Below are positions 1-13,227 of a DNA stretch of 64,000 bases, piece by piece. The notes below the pieces were generated by a model that had not been told where the DNA came from, ran no database searches, and saw only the letters and a program-made list of their open reading frames with translations. Every line of letters starts with the position of its first letter. Position 1 is the stretch's first letter. This DNA is from Lentinula raphanica (Eukaryota; Basidiomycota; Agaricomycetes; Agaricales; Omphalotaceae): positions 124,001 to 188,000 of the forward strand of contig JANVFP010000003.1 of NCBI GenBank assembly GCA_027919835.1, given 5' to 3'. The translations under genes and the position numbers were made by a program.

Positions 1-179
1 GCCAGTCCAAAGTCTGCCAGGTAGTTTCTGTAATATTGAACGAGAATATCGGATGGACTCCATATAAAAGATAATAAGGTGAGAAACCCGTAGCTCAAGA
101 GACGGTGACTCCCATGGCAAATATGAAGGTAACGAGGCCACATACCTTTAGCATCTCCTGTACACTTGAAGAGTGAGTC
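1..179 (-). pseudogene. Ty3/gypsy integrase C-terminal remnant
   Basis: Read on the minus strand this stretch gives GFSPYYLLYGVHPIFSF followed by NITETTW, the block found near the end of the integrase core in fungal Ty3/gypsy polyproteins. A TGA stands just before ATGFSPYY where the family usually has Arg, so it is probably a CGA to TGA change. The frame is also disturbed further upstream. The fragment runs off the left edge and is cut at 180 by a palindromic element. It is the expected downstream part of the RT/RNase H pseudogene at 5,250-6,891, but the integrase N-terminal part between them is missing, so the locus also suffered a deletion. Confidence 0.65.
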
Positions 180-3100
180 CACAGGATACAGTAAAGCTTT
201 TGTAAAAAACACTGATAAGTTATCGGGTACCTATTGCAAATAGTTGTGATAACCCGGAGGGGGTCCCGGAAATGGCCCCGGGGGGTGGTCATGCCTGTCA
301 CCACCTGTCACATATGGCTTATATTTACTGTTTTGGGTAATTAATAATTATCCAGATATTAAATAAGCAGTACATTTTCAAAAAAACCCGAAAATTCATA
401 AAAATTCATAAAAAACCTGAAATGGCCTGATTAGGTCAGATCAGGATATGTAAGCAAATGACCTCATATGATAAAAAATGATGTAGGGCCAATCTAGGTA
501 CTAAAAATAGCCCAAAAAATCACTAAAAATGCAAAAAATATTTAGGGATGGTATAGAGCCTATTGCAGGCCCAGAAACATCAAAATTACCAAAAAAGGTA
601 AAAATTGATCATGATCTCATCTTGTAGCAAAAAATCTGAAAAAAATCCTAAAAATAGTCAAAAAATTTAGGGGTGCCTTGTTGGCCCTGAAAATGCAAAA
701 TAAAAAAAAATACGCGACAAGTGTAAAAATTTTTATTACTCCAAATCATTCTAAATCCACTATACAGTCAGTATATATGATGTATATGCTATATTTAGCA
801 TCCTAATACCTTTATTGGGCTAAAAATAGAACTTGATCTCATCTGATAGCAAAAAATCTGAAAAAATCATTAAAAATACTCAAAAAATTCAGGGGTGCCT
901 TATTGGCCCTGAAAATGCAAAATAAAAAATTTTACACGACACAATTGAAAAACAACATCACTCCAAATCATACCAAATCCACTACACAGTCAGTATATAT
1001 TATGTATATACTATTTTTAGCACCTCTAGTACCTTCAATCACTCAGTATAGCTTATATCACTCGAGAATCATATCAGACTGACAACATTCAGTAAATATA
1101 ATGTACATGATATTTTTAGCACACCTAGTACCCTTAATGACTCAGAACAATTTATATTACTCAATATGTTCAGTACACTTAACACTTATCAAACCTCACA
1201 CATGAAAACTCATAACAGTACTTATATGTATTATACTTAACACAGTTGACAATGAAAATACTCAAAACAGTATTATCAGTCACTATACTTAACACACTTA
1301 ACAGTCAAAAAGTCGGAACAATGTTACTTTATATACATAACACACTCATTGTTATACTATAACACACTTATAACAACAAGTTTTGGGCGCTTATGGGCGC
1401 TTATTTGGTGTTTTTGAGTCGAAATTCATTAACTCGTTAAGTGCCGCTATGGCGGCAGTCCACCTTGCTTGCCGAGAGTTCTTACTTACAAGCTACATTG
1501 CGAGCATGAAATGTTTTGTAACACACAGCAGCACATAGCCTGATATAGTATTGTGAATTCTTCCCCATCTTGTGTACCTACATATTTAATGGCAAGGACC
1601 AAGAGAACTGTTACTCACAGTGCAGGATGAAGACTACAATGCTCTTTCTGGGTTGTCTCCTCTCTCTCTTGCATTGACTGTGCTTTTTTGGCATTGATAC
1701 AAAGTTGAAGGATGATCAACTCTTTTGCTTGCATGCTCAGAGCCATTGGCTTGTCTGTGACCGAATTGATGCACAGCTGAGTGGTTCAGGGATAGAACTG
1801 ACCCACTGGGTCATTCATTCATTTCAACATATAAGGGGATGTAGTGACAGTGGTTTAGTGTATCAAGAATGCTATATGTGAGCAGTAATAAAGGTATGGG
1901 GCTGATTTCGTCGTTATTGTGTAACAACAATGTGTTATGAGTACTCGGATCGACATGAATCAATGTGGGTAAGTGTCGATCTAGCCAATAATGAATATTG
2001 AAAATGAAGGAAGATATAATATGACACCAGGCAAGGAGTCGTCATGACTCTAGCCTGGCAAGCCGTCTTGTAGTTCAAGAAGAAAAAATCATATCATAAC
2101 TCCTCTTGAGTTGCCCAGTGGGTTGGAATAAACAAACCGAGGCCGGTAGTACACATGCGGGATCCAAACAAAGTGAATGAAAGTCAACCATGGTGAAGGG
2201 GCGCCACATAGGAATGCCGGAAGCAAAGAAGGGTTGGTAGCGGCAAGTTATACAGATCCTAGGCAAGGATAATGAAGTGGAGCTGGGGAGAAGGTCGAAA
2301 AAAAGGGGGAGGCCACACAAGGCAAGATGACACATGTACGAGCCGGGGATGACAAGAATTGGGTGTAGTAAGGGTTACATGGTATGAGTTGAGGTGCCGA
2401 GGGTGGTAGCATGATCAAGGATGATCAAACAAGTTGGGGAGAGGCCGACGATGACCAAAACGAGCCGAAAATGACGATAGGGAGCTAATGAAGGGATAAA
2501 CGGAAAAATGGGAGGACAAAAACAAGGTTAATAGAGTGGAACCGGGGTGAACAAGGCAGAGCCAAAGGTACATTGAGGTGTTGAGATCCGGGAAATGTGT
2601 GCTGGAGTCAGATAACGTCGATGTGAATTGATGATGGTCCTATCCTTTGGGGTAAGGCCTTGTAGTAAGTTGGGGTATTCCCTGGTATTCCGTTCGGATG
2701 AATGGATTATGCACCATGAATGTGTTGGTTGGCAGGCCGCGTCATCGTGCGCCTCCAACCCTCTAGGTTTGTTCCTTATCGTCTCCGTTGGTCCCTAGTG
2801 TTGTTCTTGAAGCTTGAGGCCTTGAGGTCCTATCGCGCTGGTTTAGTGTGAGGAAGCCAAGAAGATGAAGGACAAGGAGGAAGAGTAAACGTGGGGAAAA
2901 AGTAAAAGACAGCGCTTCTGCATTCAAGCCTCCCACAAAACTGAATCATTCAGATATTTCTCAAGAATTGTGCAACACACACCTGGAGGATCCTGCTTTG
3001 TGTTGACTACATAAGTAGTAAGTAGTGTAGAGAGTACTCAGTATTGAAAAGAGCTCAGAGCATGATGTTTCCAAGCCGAGAGACTTGCATTCAATACTGA

Positions 3101-5249
3101 TATCAACTCAGGTCATTTCCTTGAGAATCCTGGTAGTATACATCCAAAGCTCATCCAGTTACATACAAAATTGCCGCGATATGTCCCATCAGAATCCAGG
3201 GCATGAAAAATACAAGAAATTCGAAAAGGCGGGAAGTTCGAGGGAAGGGAAAGAGGAATGGAGGATGGAAAAAGGGAGTTTAGTGCCGGCATAGGGCATG
3301 CCGGATCCGGTGTTTGGCACTATTTGCGAAAGGAGTGTGGGAAAAAAATAATTTCATACCTGGAAGGACCTTGACAAGCAAGGTAATAGCACACTCAATA
3401 ATTTTTGTGTGGGCTCTATATTGTGTAAGGATGTTGTTTATATCATACTACACTTGATACAATTCGGAGAACTCAAGATTACAGCTTTTGGGACTGGCTA
3501 TATTGTGATCTTTTGTGATATAACAGTGTTCTATGTAAATGTCAATGCATACACCCATGTTATGAAGTCAAACTGCTACTGGGTCATGAGAAGAGTCATC
3601 CTACAACCTATTCTATGCTAACCCTATGTGATACAGCAAAGAGATCTGTAATGGGGGTCATTGAATATGACATCTATTGTTACATGTAAGTGTAGACATC
3701 TATAGTGTACATGAAACATGTACATGTATATCACAGAGTCCAATAGTCATAGTGAGTATCTGAACCATGTCCAGACACTTCTAATAGACTGTAGGAGTGA
3801 TTCCCTCATGAACCACCATCAGTATACCTGCATTACATGGACATATGCATTGACATTTATATAAAACACTGTTATATTTCAAAAGATCACAATATAGCCA
3901 ACCCCACAGGTTGAATTTTCGAGTTCTCTGAATTGTATCTAGAAGAATATGATATAGACAACATCCTGACACAGTATAGAGGCCAGACAAACATTATTGA
4001 GTGTGCTATAATGATTTTTGACTCAAAAACACCAAATAAGTGCCCATAAGCGCCCAAAACTCGTTGTTATAAGTGTGTTATAGTATAACAATGAGTGTTA
4101 TGTATATAAAGTAACATTGTTCCGACTTTTTGACTGTTAAGTGTGTTAAGTATAGTGACTGACAACACTGTTTTAAGTATTTTCATTGTCAACTGTGTTA
4201 AGTATAATACATATAAGTACTGTTATGAGTTTTAGTGTGTTAGGTGTGATAAGTGCTAAGTGTACTGGACATATTGAGTAATATAAATTGTTCTAAGTTA
4301 TCAAGGGTACTAGGTGTGCTAAAAATATCATGTACAATATATTTACTCCCCAAATCATTCAGTTTGGTATGATTCTTGAGTGATATAAGTGATTGAGGGT
4401 ACTAGGGGTGCTATAAATAGTATATACATGATATATACTGACTGTGTAGTGGATTTGGTATGATTTGGAGTGATGTTGTTTTTCAATTGTGTCATCTAAA
4501 ATTTTTTATTTTGCATTTTCAGGGCCAATAAGGCACCCCTGAATTTTTTGAGTATTTTTAATGATTTTTTCAGATTTTTTGCTATCAGATGAGATCAAGT
4601 TCTATTTTTAGCCCAATAAAGGTATTAGGATGCTAAATATAGCATATACATCATATATACTGACTGTATAGTGGATTTAGAATGATTTGGAGTAATAAAA
4701 ATTTTTACACTTGTCGCATATTTTTTTTATTTTGCATTTTCAGGGCCAACAAGGCACCCCTAAATTTTTTGACTATTTTTAGGATTTTTTTCAGATTTTT
4801 TGCTACAAGATGAGATTATGATCAATTTTTACCTTTTTTGGTAATTTTGATGTTTCTGGGCCTGCAATAGGCTCTATACCATCCCTAAATATTTTTTGCA
4901 TTTTTAGTGATTTTTTGGGCTATTTTTAGTACCTAGATTGGCCCTACATCATTTTTTATCATATGAGGTCATTTGCTTACATATCCTGATCTGACCTAAT
5001 CAGGCCATTTTAGGTTTTTTATGAATTTTTATGAATTTTCGGGTTTTTTTGAAAATGTACTGCTTATTTAATATCTGGATGATTATTAATTACCCAAAAC
5101 AGTAAATATAAGCCATATGTGACAGGTGGTGACAGGCATGACCACCCCCCGGACCATTTCCGGGACCCCCTCCGGGTTATCACAACTATTTGCAATAGGT
5201 ACCCGATAACTTATCAGTGTTTTTTACAAAAGCTTTACTGTATCCTGTG
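180..5249. mobile_element. Palindromic foldback element, CACAGGATAC family, composite copy 1
   Basis: Both ends are inverted copies of CACAGGATACAGTAAAGC. The left arm (180-1,432) and right arm (about 4,035-5,249) are inverted repeats over more than 1.2 kb, and 3,387-4,048 matches the centre of the complete copies at 32,334 and 41,966. About 1.95 kb of unrelated sequence (1,433-3,386) interrupts the left half. No target duplication is visible at the outer flanks, and both ends are of the CACAGG type, whereas complete copies have one CACAGG and one CAGCTG end. This suggests recombination between copies. It separates gypsy RT from integrase remnants. No transposase is encoded. Confidence 0.85.
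1433..3386. other. Non-palindromic insertion inside foldback element 1; no gene recognised
   Basis: The element sequence breaks after ATTCATTAA at 1,432 and resumes with TAATAGCACACTC at about 3,384, leaving a 3-base TAA overlap that could be a target duplication. A CCTTGCTTG(C/T)C-like motif lies near the left side (about 1,461) and its complement near the right side (about 3,383), so a degenerate inverted-repeat element is possible. The interior is purine-rich on the plus strand at 2,000-2,900. Open frames there are short and resemble nothing I recognise. Confidence 0.4.
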
Positions 5250-6891
5250 AGAAATGTACTCCCCAACTTCTGTGTCTAAGTTCTTTGAATGCGCAGAACA
5301 CTCCATACACCTCAGTCTTAGGTTGTCCATAGTTCTGTTCCCGTTCGTTGAAGGTACACGATCCGTACAAGGTAATCCTCTTCTGTCCTTCTTGAATTTG
5401 ATATAACGCCCATCCGGCACCAGTCCAAGCCGAGTCTACAGAGACAACAATTAAGCCTTTGTCTGAAGTCCTCGAACCTGGAAGAGGGATTTTGGCTTTC
5501 TCATAGTCGAGTTTGACCAGGACTGTAGCTCTTGAGATCCTGTGTTTGAGTAACTCGAATGCTTCAAGAGCTTCTGTTGAAAATTCAAAAGGAATATCAA
5601 GTTTGCGTAAGAGTTGAGTGAGAGGCTTAGCTAATGAAGCATAACCCTTAATCCATCGACGACCTCCTCCTGCAGTACCGAGAAATCCACGAACATCCGA
5701 AACATCTTCAGGTATAGGCCAATCAAGCACCTTCTGAACCAGACTTGGTTCGATGATCCACCCTTCAAGGGACACCACCGAACCAATGATTTGAAGTTTG
5801 ATTGAGGCTAATATGACTTTTGATCCAGAAGCAGTCATTCCCATCTCAATGAGAGTACCTAGAAATGTGTCAAGCCTTTGAATGTATTCGTAGACGAACC
5901 TTTGAATCTCTTTGTTCTCAGGAATAACTTCATCATTGTAGCGCGACTCAGCTCCTTTAACTACAGTCATCAACAAAATTGTCTGCGATTCCTGGTGATA
6001 TCTTCTTGATGCCATGTTTGACCCGGCGTTGAAACTCCTGCATACTGTTAGTGTATCCTTGAACCAATGTCATTTGTTGTTTGGGTCCATTGGGCAAATG
6101 GAAGGCTTGAAGAGGACGAGACCTCTCATGTACCCAACATGCGTCAAACCCTGAATAAAGATCGAATAAACCATACATGGAGTGTCCAAGAAACGACTCA
6201 GCGAATTCATTGACATTTGGGACTAAGGATGAGTCCCGTATTGTCACAGCATTGAGAGGTTGCATATCAATCACAAGCCGCACAGGCGGAACTGAGCCTG
6301 GCTTCTTCGCAACTGCGAATAGTGATGAACGATAACTTGATGTAGTTGGTTTGAAATGACTGGCAGCTTCATTATCGCGAATCATCGAGATCACATCACC
6401 GAGTATTGCCTTGGGAATCGGTATTGATCTTGATTGCCACAGAATGTGTTCGATTGTAGGTATCTTGTAGTCAGGATAGTAATCCCTGGAGAAGTACCCT
6501 TTCTCAGCGTAACTCCATGCGAATGCTTTATCCTGCTTAACTACAACATACAAAATTAGATTTGTTTTGGCAACTGTTAATGCACCTGGAGAAATCTTCT
6601 TGAGCATAGATTCCAGACGTTCGAGCGTAACTTGTCCGTCAAAATCAAGTTCATGATAATCGAGAGGATTGGTTGGAAGTTTGAGAGGGACAACATTTGG
6701 TATCTCTTTGAATTGTTGTGCTGTGGGATTTGGAAAGTAAGTTGGTACCGGTCGAACCTTTCGATCCACCGGTTTGCATTTGCGCTTTGGCGCCTTCTTC
6801 TTTGTAGTCTCTGTAGTACCTGTGCTGGAAAACCTAGAATAATAGTCAGTAGTAACGCGATAATACGCCCATTTTGCGTGCAGGCATGCAA
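5250..6891 (-). pseudogene. Ty3/gypsy reverse transcriptase-RNase H remnant
   Basis: Two overlapping minus-strand frames together form a gypsy Pol segment. The first (6,769-5,957) has a pre-RT region, then GLFDLYSGFDA and the polymerase box FVDD. The second (6,015-5,250) carries the connection GFLGTAGGGRRWIKGYASL and an RNase H_2-type block SVDSAWTGAGWALYQ. The frame changes by one base right after FVDDC, so the product is broken. The 3' end is cut at 5,249 by foldback element 1. Upstream sequence (to 6,891) continues with basic residues before the LTR-like block. It probably belongs to the same decayed minus-strand element as the gag and protease pieces at 12.5-17.9 kb, now separated by nested insertions. 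Confidence 0.85.
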
Positions 6892-8490
6892 TGACCTAAT
6901 TTTAATGATTAGAGCCTTGTAGAGTACTAAAGGACTGTAGTGAGCCCGAGCTGACAGTCAAACTTGTATCATGTTAATGCCAGGACATCAGATCCAGACA
7001 GGAAAACACATCCTGACGAATAATAAGAGTTAACACTCGAGTCCCTTGGTCGGGGAGTCCTTCAAGACAAAGCCACCTCTGATATGAGCTATCAAGGGAT
7101 TATCAACTTAGTTTTCAACGCCTAATGGCCAACTGAGTATGATACTGCACCGAGACGAGCTTAGAACCAATAGATCTATTCGTATTACCAGTGGGGATGG
7201 ATTATTCAAGGCCCAGACTCAACAGATCTGTTCACTTAGATCGAGTTTCGGGATGGATCAGGTGGCAGGAATGTGACTAAATGGAGAAACAACCAAAGTG
7301 TAGCATCCCAGTTACATGTGGACGTTTCCTAAATGGGAAATAGACACCTGAGATGTACAGCTTTGACCAAGAGTGTTGCAAGGGTAGATCTTTCGACTTC
7401 ACCATTGTTAAACCTCTGGATCTATTCGATATATGCATATCGTTGGAAAGCTAGAAGCCAAACAAACCTATTGGGACAGGTTTCCCCCCTTTATATGTAC
7501 TCCCATTCAGTAGGAGAGGCATACAACCATTCACATAGCGGAATCAAATGAGGAAACATTTGAGTTACCTGTGCAGGAGCTTATCTGTGCCCTTTAACCA
7601 CCAGCATGTGGATGGATGCACAGACCAGGTCCGAATTCGAAGGTCAGGCAACTAGATCTCGACAAAGGACCACCAGAAATAGACATTTTTACTTGTTTTT
7701 ATCCTTTTACTCTCTGTTTCTCTGGTGTTTGTATCGTTCTCATCCTATCTTTCCTCATTTGTATCAGATCTCGGACTCTGTTCTCTCAAATCTATAGATC
7801 TATTCCATAAAATAGTAAATTGGCTACAGATCTATTCGTAGAAGTATTAAGGACGTAGCCTACAAAAATATATTCAGGTTTTGTGCCCAGTTTCTCTGAC
7901 TAGCTAACCTTTGCTCTCATACGTGAGGAGTAAAGGCTTTGTAAGCTGGGCGGTCTTCGAAAGTGGTTGTGAAATTCTCATCTCATTAGGCCCGATATCT
8001 TGTCAGTTGATAAAGTCTCAGCTAGATTTGAATCAAAGGTAGACTCCTATGGTGGAGATACAGAGGGCTTGGTTCTTGGTTGTTCCAAGTGAGTGTTCAG
8101 AGTTTCGGTGGCTCTGTTCAAGCAGACGTGTGGTGATCCGTGATCCATACGAGCTGTGAAGGTTTCCTGTGATCGGTGATCAGTAGATCTTCAACCTGGT
8201 TCTGATAGTATTTGTGTGGTCATAAAGTCTGATCTATACGAGTTCTCTCGTTCCTTGTAAACCCTTTGAGTGGATCACTCACCCCCTTTGAGTCCAGATC
8301 AAAAGATCTGTACTTCTGTGTCACTTCGCTCTGTTAACCTGTATTGCGGATCCAGTAGATCTTTTAAGACTACCAGTTCATTCAAGAGTATAAGATCATG
8401 CGGAATCTCTGACAATGACCCAAACCTTGCTTAAATACATTTGACAAACGACATAAGAAGTATATTGGTGATCAGTGTTCAGTGATAAAG
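6850..8490 (+). mobile_element. Long LTR of a Ty3/gypsy-type element (copy 1)
   Basis: This block is homologous along its length to 15,437-17,100. Shared landmarks are GTGCAGGCATGCAATGA near the left end, TGTAGTGAGCCCGA at 6,936, repeated RGATCT-rich stretches in the middle, and GGAATCTCTGACAATG at 8,402-8,417. A minimal TG...CA unit would be 6,936-8,414, but homology extends on both sides. The plus-strand gag remnant that begins at about 8,482 makes this the 5' LTR of that element. The exact borders and target duplication could not be fixed. Confidence 0.55.
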
Positions 8491-9774
8491 TCAGCAGGTT
8501 CTTTAGATTACTTTGATCCAGAGGTGCAAGCCCCATATAAAAGAAAATGTGTTACAAAGAAACCTATGGTTCCTGTCTACGATCCAAAGAACCTCAGACG
8601 AGCAAAGAGCAATCCAGATAACGGGACTGCTGCTAGATCTGCTTCTGAAGTTTCAAGAACGAACAGATCTGGTGTAGTGCAAGGAAGCAGTAGACGTCAG
8701 GCAGTTACTGCTGAATCAGTCGATTTGACCAGTTTGAATCCTACATTACAAAACTCTATTTCTTTTGACTTGCATCATATCGTGTTTGGGAACAGAATAC
8801 CAAATATAACGATGAGTACTACACAAAATGACCAAAATGCACAAGGTGCAAACGAGGATCCAATGGATATCCTCAAACTGTTGGGACCTCCTGCGTTGTC
8901 TCCTGAAGAGCAAGGGGAATACAACAATGCGAAGTTCCCTGCCACTCATAAAACGGCTATGATCTTGGATCCAGCTGATCCGATCCAAATGCCTGAATGG
9001 ATGAGGTTCTGTCTAACAACATTCCAAGCCATGGGTGTGACCTCTGAAAAGGTGAAGATGCAAAGGATCTTTGGATGGATGACCCTCCAGACAAAGCAAG
9101 CCTTAGAGCATCTCCCTGGAGCGGAGGAAGGAAAGGAAGATGCTGATTGATTCCTTTGAGCCATGATTGAGCGGTTCCCGTCTGTCTTTGGCAAACCCCT
9201 GGGTTCCAAGAAAGCTATGCTGGAATTGGTTCAGAGGTTTAGACCATTGAGAGTCGAGGATGGATCTGAGCTGTTGATCTATTGCATGTTGTTCAAAGTC
9301 GAGGCCAATAAGTTGTTGAAACTGCCTCCGGCGATTGGAAACCATGAATTGGTGTCAGTCTTTCTGACAGCATTCAATGGAAACCTGAGAAAAGCTGTCT
9401 CGAAACGAGTTCAGCATCAGGTCCCCAACTCGAAACTTGCGAAACAACGTGCGGATGATCCATATATGTTCTCGGAATGGAAAAGTGCTGCAGAGGCTGT
9501 GGCTAGGCAGCCCCCTCTTGAATCACTATACCAGACCTTTACTGGAACGGATGGAGCTGTCCTGAATGCAGAGACCAACTTTAGGGGAGGGATCTATATT
9601 CTGGTGGTTACCCCAGCAGCTGCTAAGGAGGAAATGCCAGATCTGACCCGTTTCTTTGCTCCAGACACTAGATCTAGTATTAAGCAGGAACAGGCAGAGG
9701 ATCATGAACGTGCTTTTGTGGAAAATGTGGACAAATCGTCTTTGATGCTTGATAAAGTCACTAGGTCATTAGAT
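8482..9774 (+). pseudogene. Ty3/gypsy gag remnant downstream of LTR copy 1
   Basis: The frame starting at 8,482 encodes a basic N-terminus followed by a retrotransposon gag-like capsid region (for example MPEWMRFCLTTFQAMGV and GKPLGSKKAMLEL). Two TGA codons at 9,148-9,150 and 9,160-9,162 interrupt one continuous frame. In both places CGA would restore Arg (DADRFLRAM), so both are CpG transitions. The second half (9,163-9,774) continues the same protein until it is cut by the foldback element at 9,775. Protease and Pol of this element are not present downstream. Confidence 0.7.
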
Positions 9775-11433
9775 CACAGGATACAGGAAAGCTTTTGTAA
9801 AAAACACTGATAAGTTATCAGGTACCTATTGCAAATAGTTGTGATAACCCGGAGGGGGTTCCGGAAATGGCCCCGGGGGTGGTCATGCCTGTCACCACCT
9901 GTCACATATGGCTTATATTTACTGTTTTGGGTAATTAATAATCATCCAGATATTAAATAAGCAGTACATTTTCAAAAAAAACTCGAAAATTCATAAAAAT
10001 TCATAAAAAACCGAAAATGGCCTGATTAGGTCAGATCAGGCTATGTAAGCAAATGACCTCATATGATAAAAAATGATGTAGGGCCAATGTAGGTACTAAA
10101 AATAGCCCAAAAAATTACTAAAAATGTGAAAAATATCTAGGGATGGTATAGAGCCTATTGCAGGCCCAGGCACATCAAAATTACCAAAAAAGGAAAAAAA
10201 TTGATCATGATGTCATCTTGTAGCAAAAAATCTGAAAAAAATCCTAAAAATAGTCAAAAAATTCAGGGGTGCCTTGTTGGCCCTGAAAATGCAAAATAAA
10301 AAAAATACGCGACAAGTGTAAAAATTTTTATCACTCCAAATCATACCAAATCCACTATACAGTCAGTATATATGATGTATATGCTATATTTAGCATCCTA
10401 GTACCTTTATTGGGCTAAAAATAGAACTTGATCTCATCTGATAGCAAAAAATCTGAAAAATCATAAAAAATGCTCAAAAAATTCAGGGGTACCTCATTGG
10501 CCCTGAAAATGTAAAATAAAAAAATTTACATGATACAATTGAAAAACAACATCACTCCAAATCATACCAAATCCACTACACTGTCAGTATATATCATGTA
10601 TATGCCATTTATAGCAACCCTAGCACCCTCAATCACTTATATCACTGAAGAATCATACCAAACTTATTACTCAATATGTTCAGTACACTTAGCACTTATC
10701 ACACCTAATACACTAAAACTCATAACAGTACTTATATGTATTATACTAAACACAGTTGACAATGAAAATACTTAAACCAGTGTTATCAGTCACTATACTT
10801 AACAGGTACTAGGATGCTAAATATAGCATATACATCATATATACTGACTGTATAGTGGATTTGGTATGATTTGGAGTGATAAAAATTTTTACACTTGTCG
10901 CGTATTTTTTTTATTTTGCGTTTTCAGGGCCAACAAGGCACCCCTGAATTTTTTGACTATTTTAGGATTTTTTCCAGATTTTTTGCTACAAGATGAGATC
11001 ATGATCAATTTCTTCCTTTTTTGGTAGTTCTGATGTGCCTGGGCCTGCAATAGGCTCTATACCATCCCTAAATATTTTTCACATTTTTAGTAATTTTTTG
11101 GGCTATTTTTAGTACCTACATTGGCCCTACATCATTTTTTATCACATGAGGTCATTTGCTTACATAGCCTGATCTGACCTACTCAGGCCATTTTCGGTTT
11201 TTTATGAATTTTTATGAATTTTCGAGATTTTTTTGAAAATGTACTGCTTATTTAATATCTGGATGATTATTAATTACCCAAAACAGTAAATATAAGCCAT
11301 ATGTGACAGGTGGTGACAGGCATGACCGGCCCCCGGGGCCATTTCCGGAACCCCTCCGGGTTATCACAACTATTTGCAATAGGTACCCAATAACTTATCA
11401 GTACTTTTTACAAAAGTTTTACAGTATCAGCTG
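9775..11433. mobile_element. Palindromic foldback element, CACAGGATAC family, internally deleted copy
   Basis: It begins CACAGGATACAGGAAAGC and ends CAGTATCAGCTG, the two end types of the complete copies at 32,334 and 41,966. The left arm (about 9,775-10,804) is longer than the right arm (about 10,805-11,433), and the whole centre with the small conserved reading frame is missing, so it is an asymmetric deletion derivative. The left flank is gypsy gag and the right flank is the primer-binding region of a different gypsy element. No target duplication joins them. A recombination between two element copies explains this better than a simple insertion. Confidence 0.85.
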
Positions 11434-11455
11434 GAAGAACCACAGATAACTGATT

Positions 11456-11473
11456 CCCTCGCGGTGGGCTCCA
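11456..11473 (-). other. Putative LTR-retrotransposon primer-binding site
   Basis: The minus strand reads TGGAGCCCACCGCGAGGG one base after an LTR ending in CA at 11,475. It begins with TGG, as expected for the complement of a tRNA CCA end. The same 18 bases occur at 17,925-17,942 ahead of the minus-strand gag, so both belong to one element family. The tRNA species was not identified. Confidence 0.5.
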
Positions 11474-11474
11474 C

Positions 11475-12472
11475 TGTCGAAAGATAGGCTGGTCCGTACG
11501 TAGACCTGCGAGAAACCAGTCAGGTTCTGGTGTTGCAATATACCAGTAGAAGATTTCCTAGATCGTTAACCTCTAACGACCAAAGAAATAAAACTCAGAT
11601 TTTTCTTAGAGAGACTCAGTGGGGGGAAGAAACTTGATATTCACCTGAGGTGAGGTTACAAATACTAATCGAGTTGGCCGCCGCGCATTCTCTTACGCCG
11701 CCTGACCTCGTACATACGATCACGATTGAGTTCTACACATACAAGAGAAAGAATCAAAATTTTGTCCATACAAAGATCAACTGCACTTCACGAAGATTCG
11801 AACACTAAAAACGGCCCGGGTGACATACGAGACGACAACTTGTTCAATCGCCTACCACCATCAGCGATGACAACAGAGGTGACCAAGCTCTGTGTCTGAA
11901 CGAGGTATGTACCGAGTCCACCGTCGTGCCTTGTCAATCGATTGGCGAAGGAAAGGAATTATGATTGAAAATTGCAGCTTGAGTCCAGCAAAAGAACTGA
12001 AAGAAAAATAAACAATGAGAGCTTTGAGAGAAATGGTACACGCCAAAGTCATCCTTAACCTCTGCATCCTTCTCCCAACCTTTCCAACTAGGATTATCCT
12101 CCTCAAAGACCGTTGAGCATAATGGTCAGGTACCGATTGTGGTGTCGTCCCAATCGTGTCCAACAGCTCCCGAAGGAACTTGAGGTCATTTATCCGAAGA
12201 AAGATGGGTAGAGAGTGAAGACAAGGAATGAAGATGTTGAAGAGAGGAAAGAAATGAAGTACATGCCATGCCCATGTGTGAGCTCTGAATTCGTGTACAG
12301 GAAGATGGTGGTACAATGAAGAGAAAGAAAAATATTATTAAGCAGAAGCCTCGGGTTACAACCCGAAGGCCCACAGAAATTATCTCGTTTAAGGAAGGTG
12401 AGTCTCACGACCCGTAGTTGTAAGAATTGAATAATAGTACTGTCTACCATGAGGGCAGACAGCACTCCCACA
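11475..12472 (-). mobile_element. LTR of a minus-strand Ty3/gypsy element
   Basis: On the minus strand the block starts TGTGGGAGTGCTG (12,472) and ends TTTCGACA (11,475), with TG...CA termini, directly followed by the primer-binding site. The length of about 1 kb is ordinary for a fungal LTR. The body that should follow is lost at the foldback element junction at 11,433. It lies downstream of a protease remnant, so it is either the 3' LTR of that element or the 5' LTR of a second copy. Short open frames here look incidental. Confidence 0.55.
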
Positions 12473-13227
12473 ATGATAACGCAATTTTAGAGTTACTTGG
12501 GTCACGGCCCAAGGTAGCAAGGTAGAAGTCACGAAAGAAATGCTGATTTGTTTACAGAGTTTGGTGTCTTCAGAGGATGACCAAGCTTCTGCAAGGTCGA
12601 TGACCAATCCAGCGTGTCCACCCTCCTCTAGGTTCTCGAACTCCATGTGTGCAGGAGGTCCTCTGTTTGGTATACTCAGGACGTCTCCCCCACTTCCCTT
12701 CTTCGTTACTTTTGCAACTCCCTTCCGTCCTCCTTCTTAAATCTCGGAGGCTCTCGAGGGAGTGTCGGTATAGTTACCGCTTTGGAGGTATTGGGATGGA
12801 CTAGTGTAATGTGTTGGTCTCCTAAATAGAAGTTTTTGTATGTGGCTTGCATCAGCACCTCAAAAGGTCGACCTAACAGAAAGTCATAGGCAGGGGTATC
12901 CACTACCTGGACCTGTAGAAAGGCAAGAACGTCCCTGAATCAAAATGGAACATCTTTTGCTAATCCCAGGGACCAATTGGTTGTACCATTCGCGCTTTGG
13001 AGGTTTATCCGTCATTTGGGATCAAAGGCTAGCCCGAAGGCATTGCACGCAGCTAAAGATGCCGCTACTAAACTGCAGCCACTGTCAAGGACGCAGTGAG
13101 CGGCTCGTTTGCCTACCATGGCGTTCACTCCTCGGATGGGATGGGTCTCTTTGGCCACATAATACTTGTCACCCTCTTCGGCCGGTCCATAGTCGTTGAA
13201 GTCGACAGAAAATGGCAATTCTACCAT
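12473..13227 (-). pseudogene. Ty3/gypsy aspartic protease remnant
   Basis: The minus-strand frame from 13,227 contains VLDSGCSLVAAS, the active-site loop of retroviral-type aspartic proteases (D-S-G in place of D-T-G). The frame at 12,903-12,706 contains YDFLLGRPFEVLMQ, the second conserved protease block. Stops and frame changes separate the two blocks and the linker that follows to about 12,473. This lies downstream of gag pieces on the same strand, in the normal gag-protease order. Confidence 0.75.

Noticed and set aside
95..304. Recurring small frame starting MVTGMTTPRGHF (also at 35,243 and 41,842-42,090)
   Set aside because: It is the terminal sequence of the CACAGGATAC palindromic family read into whatever lies beside each insertion; the downstream part differs each time.
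3781..3990. Frames starting MSGLYTVSGCCLYH (also at 33,859 and 43,191)
   Set aside because: Antisense of the small conserved palindrome frame; the sense frame fits the other family and this one does not.
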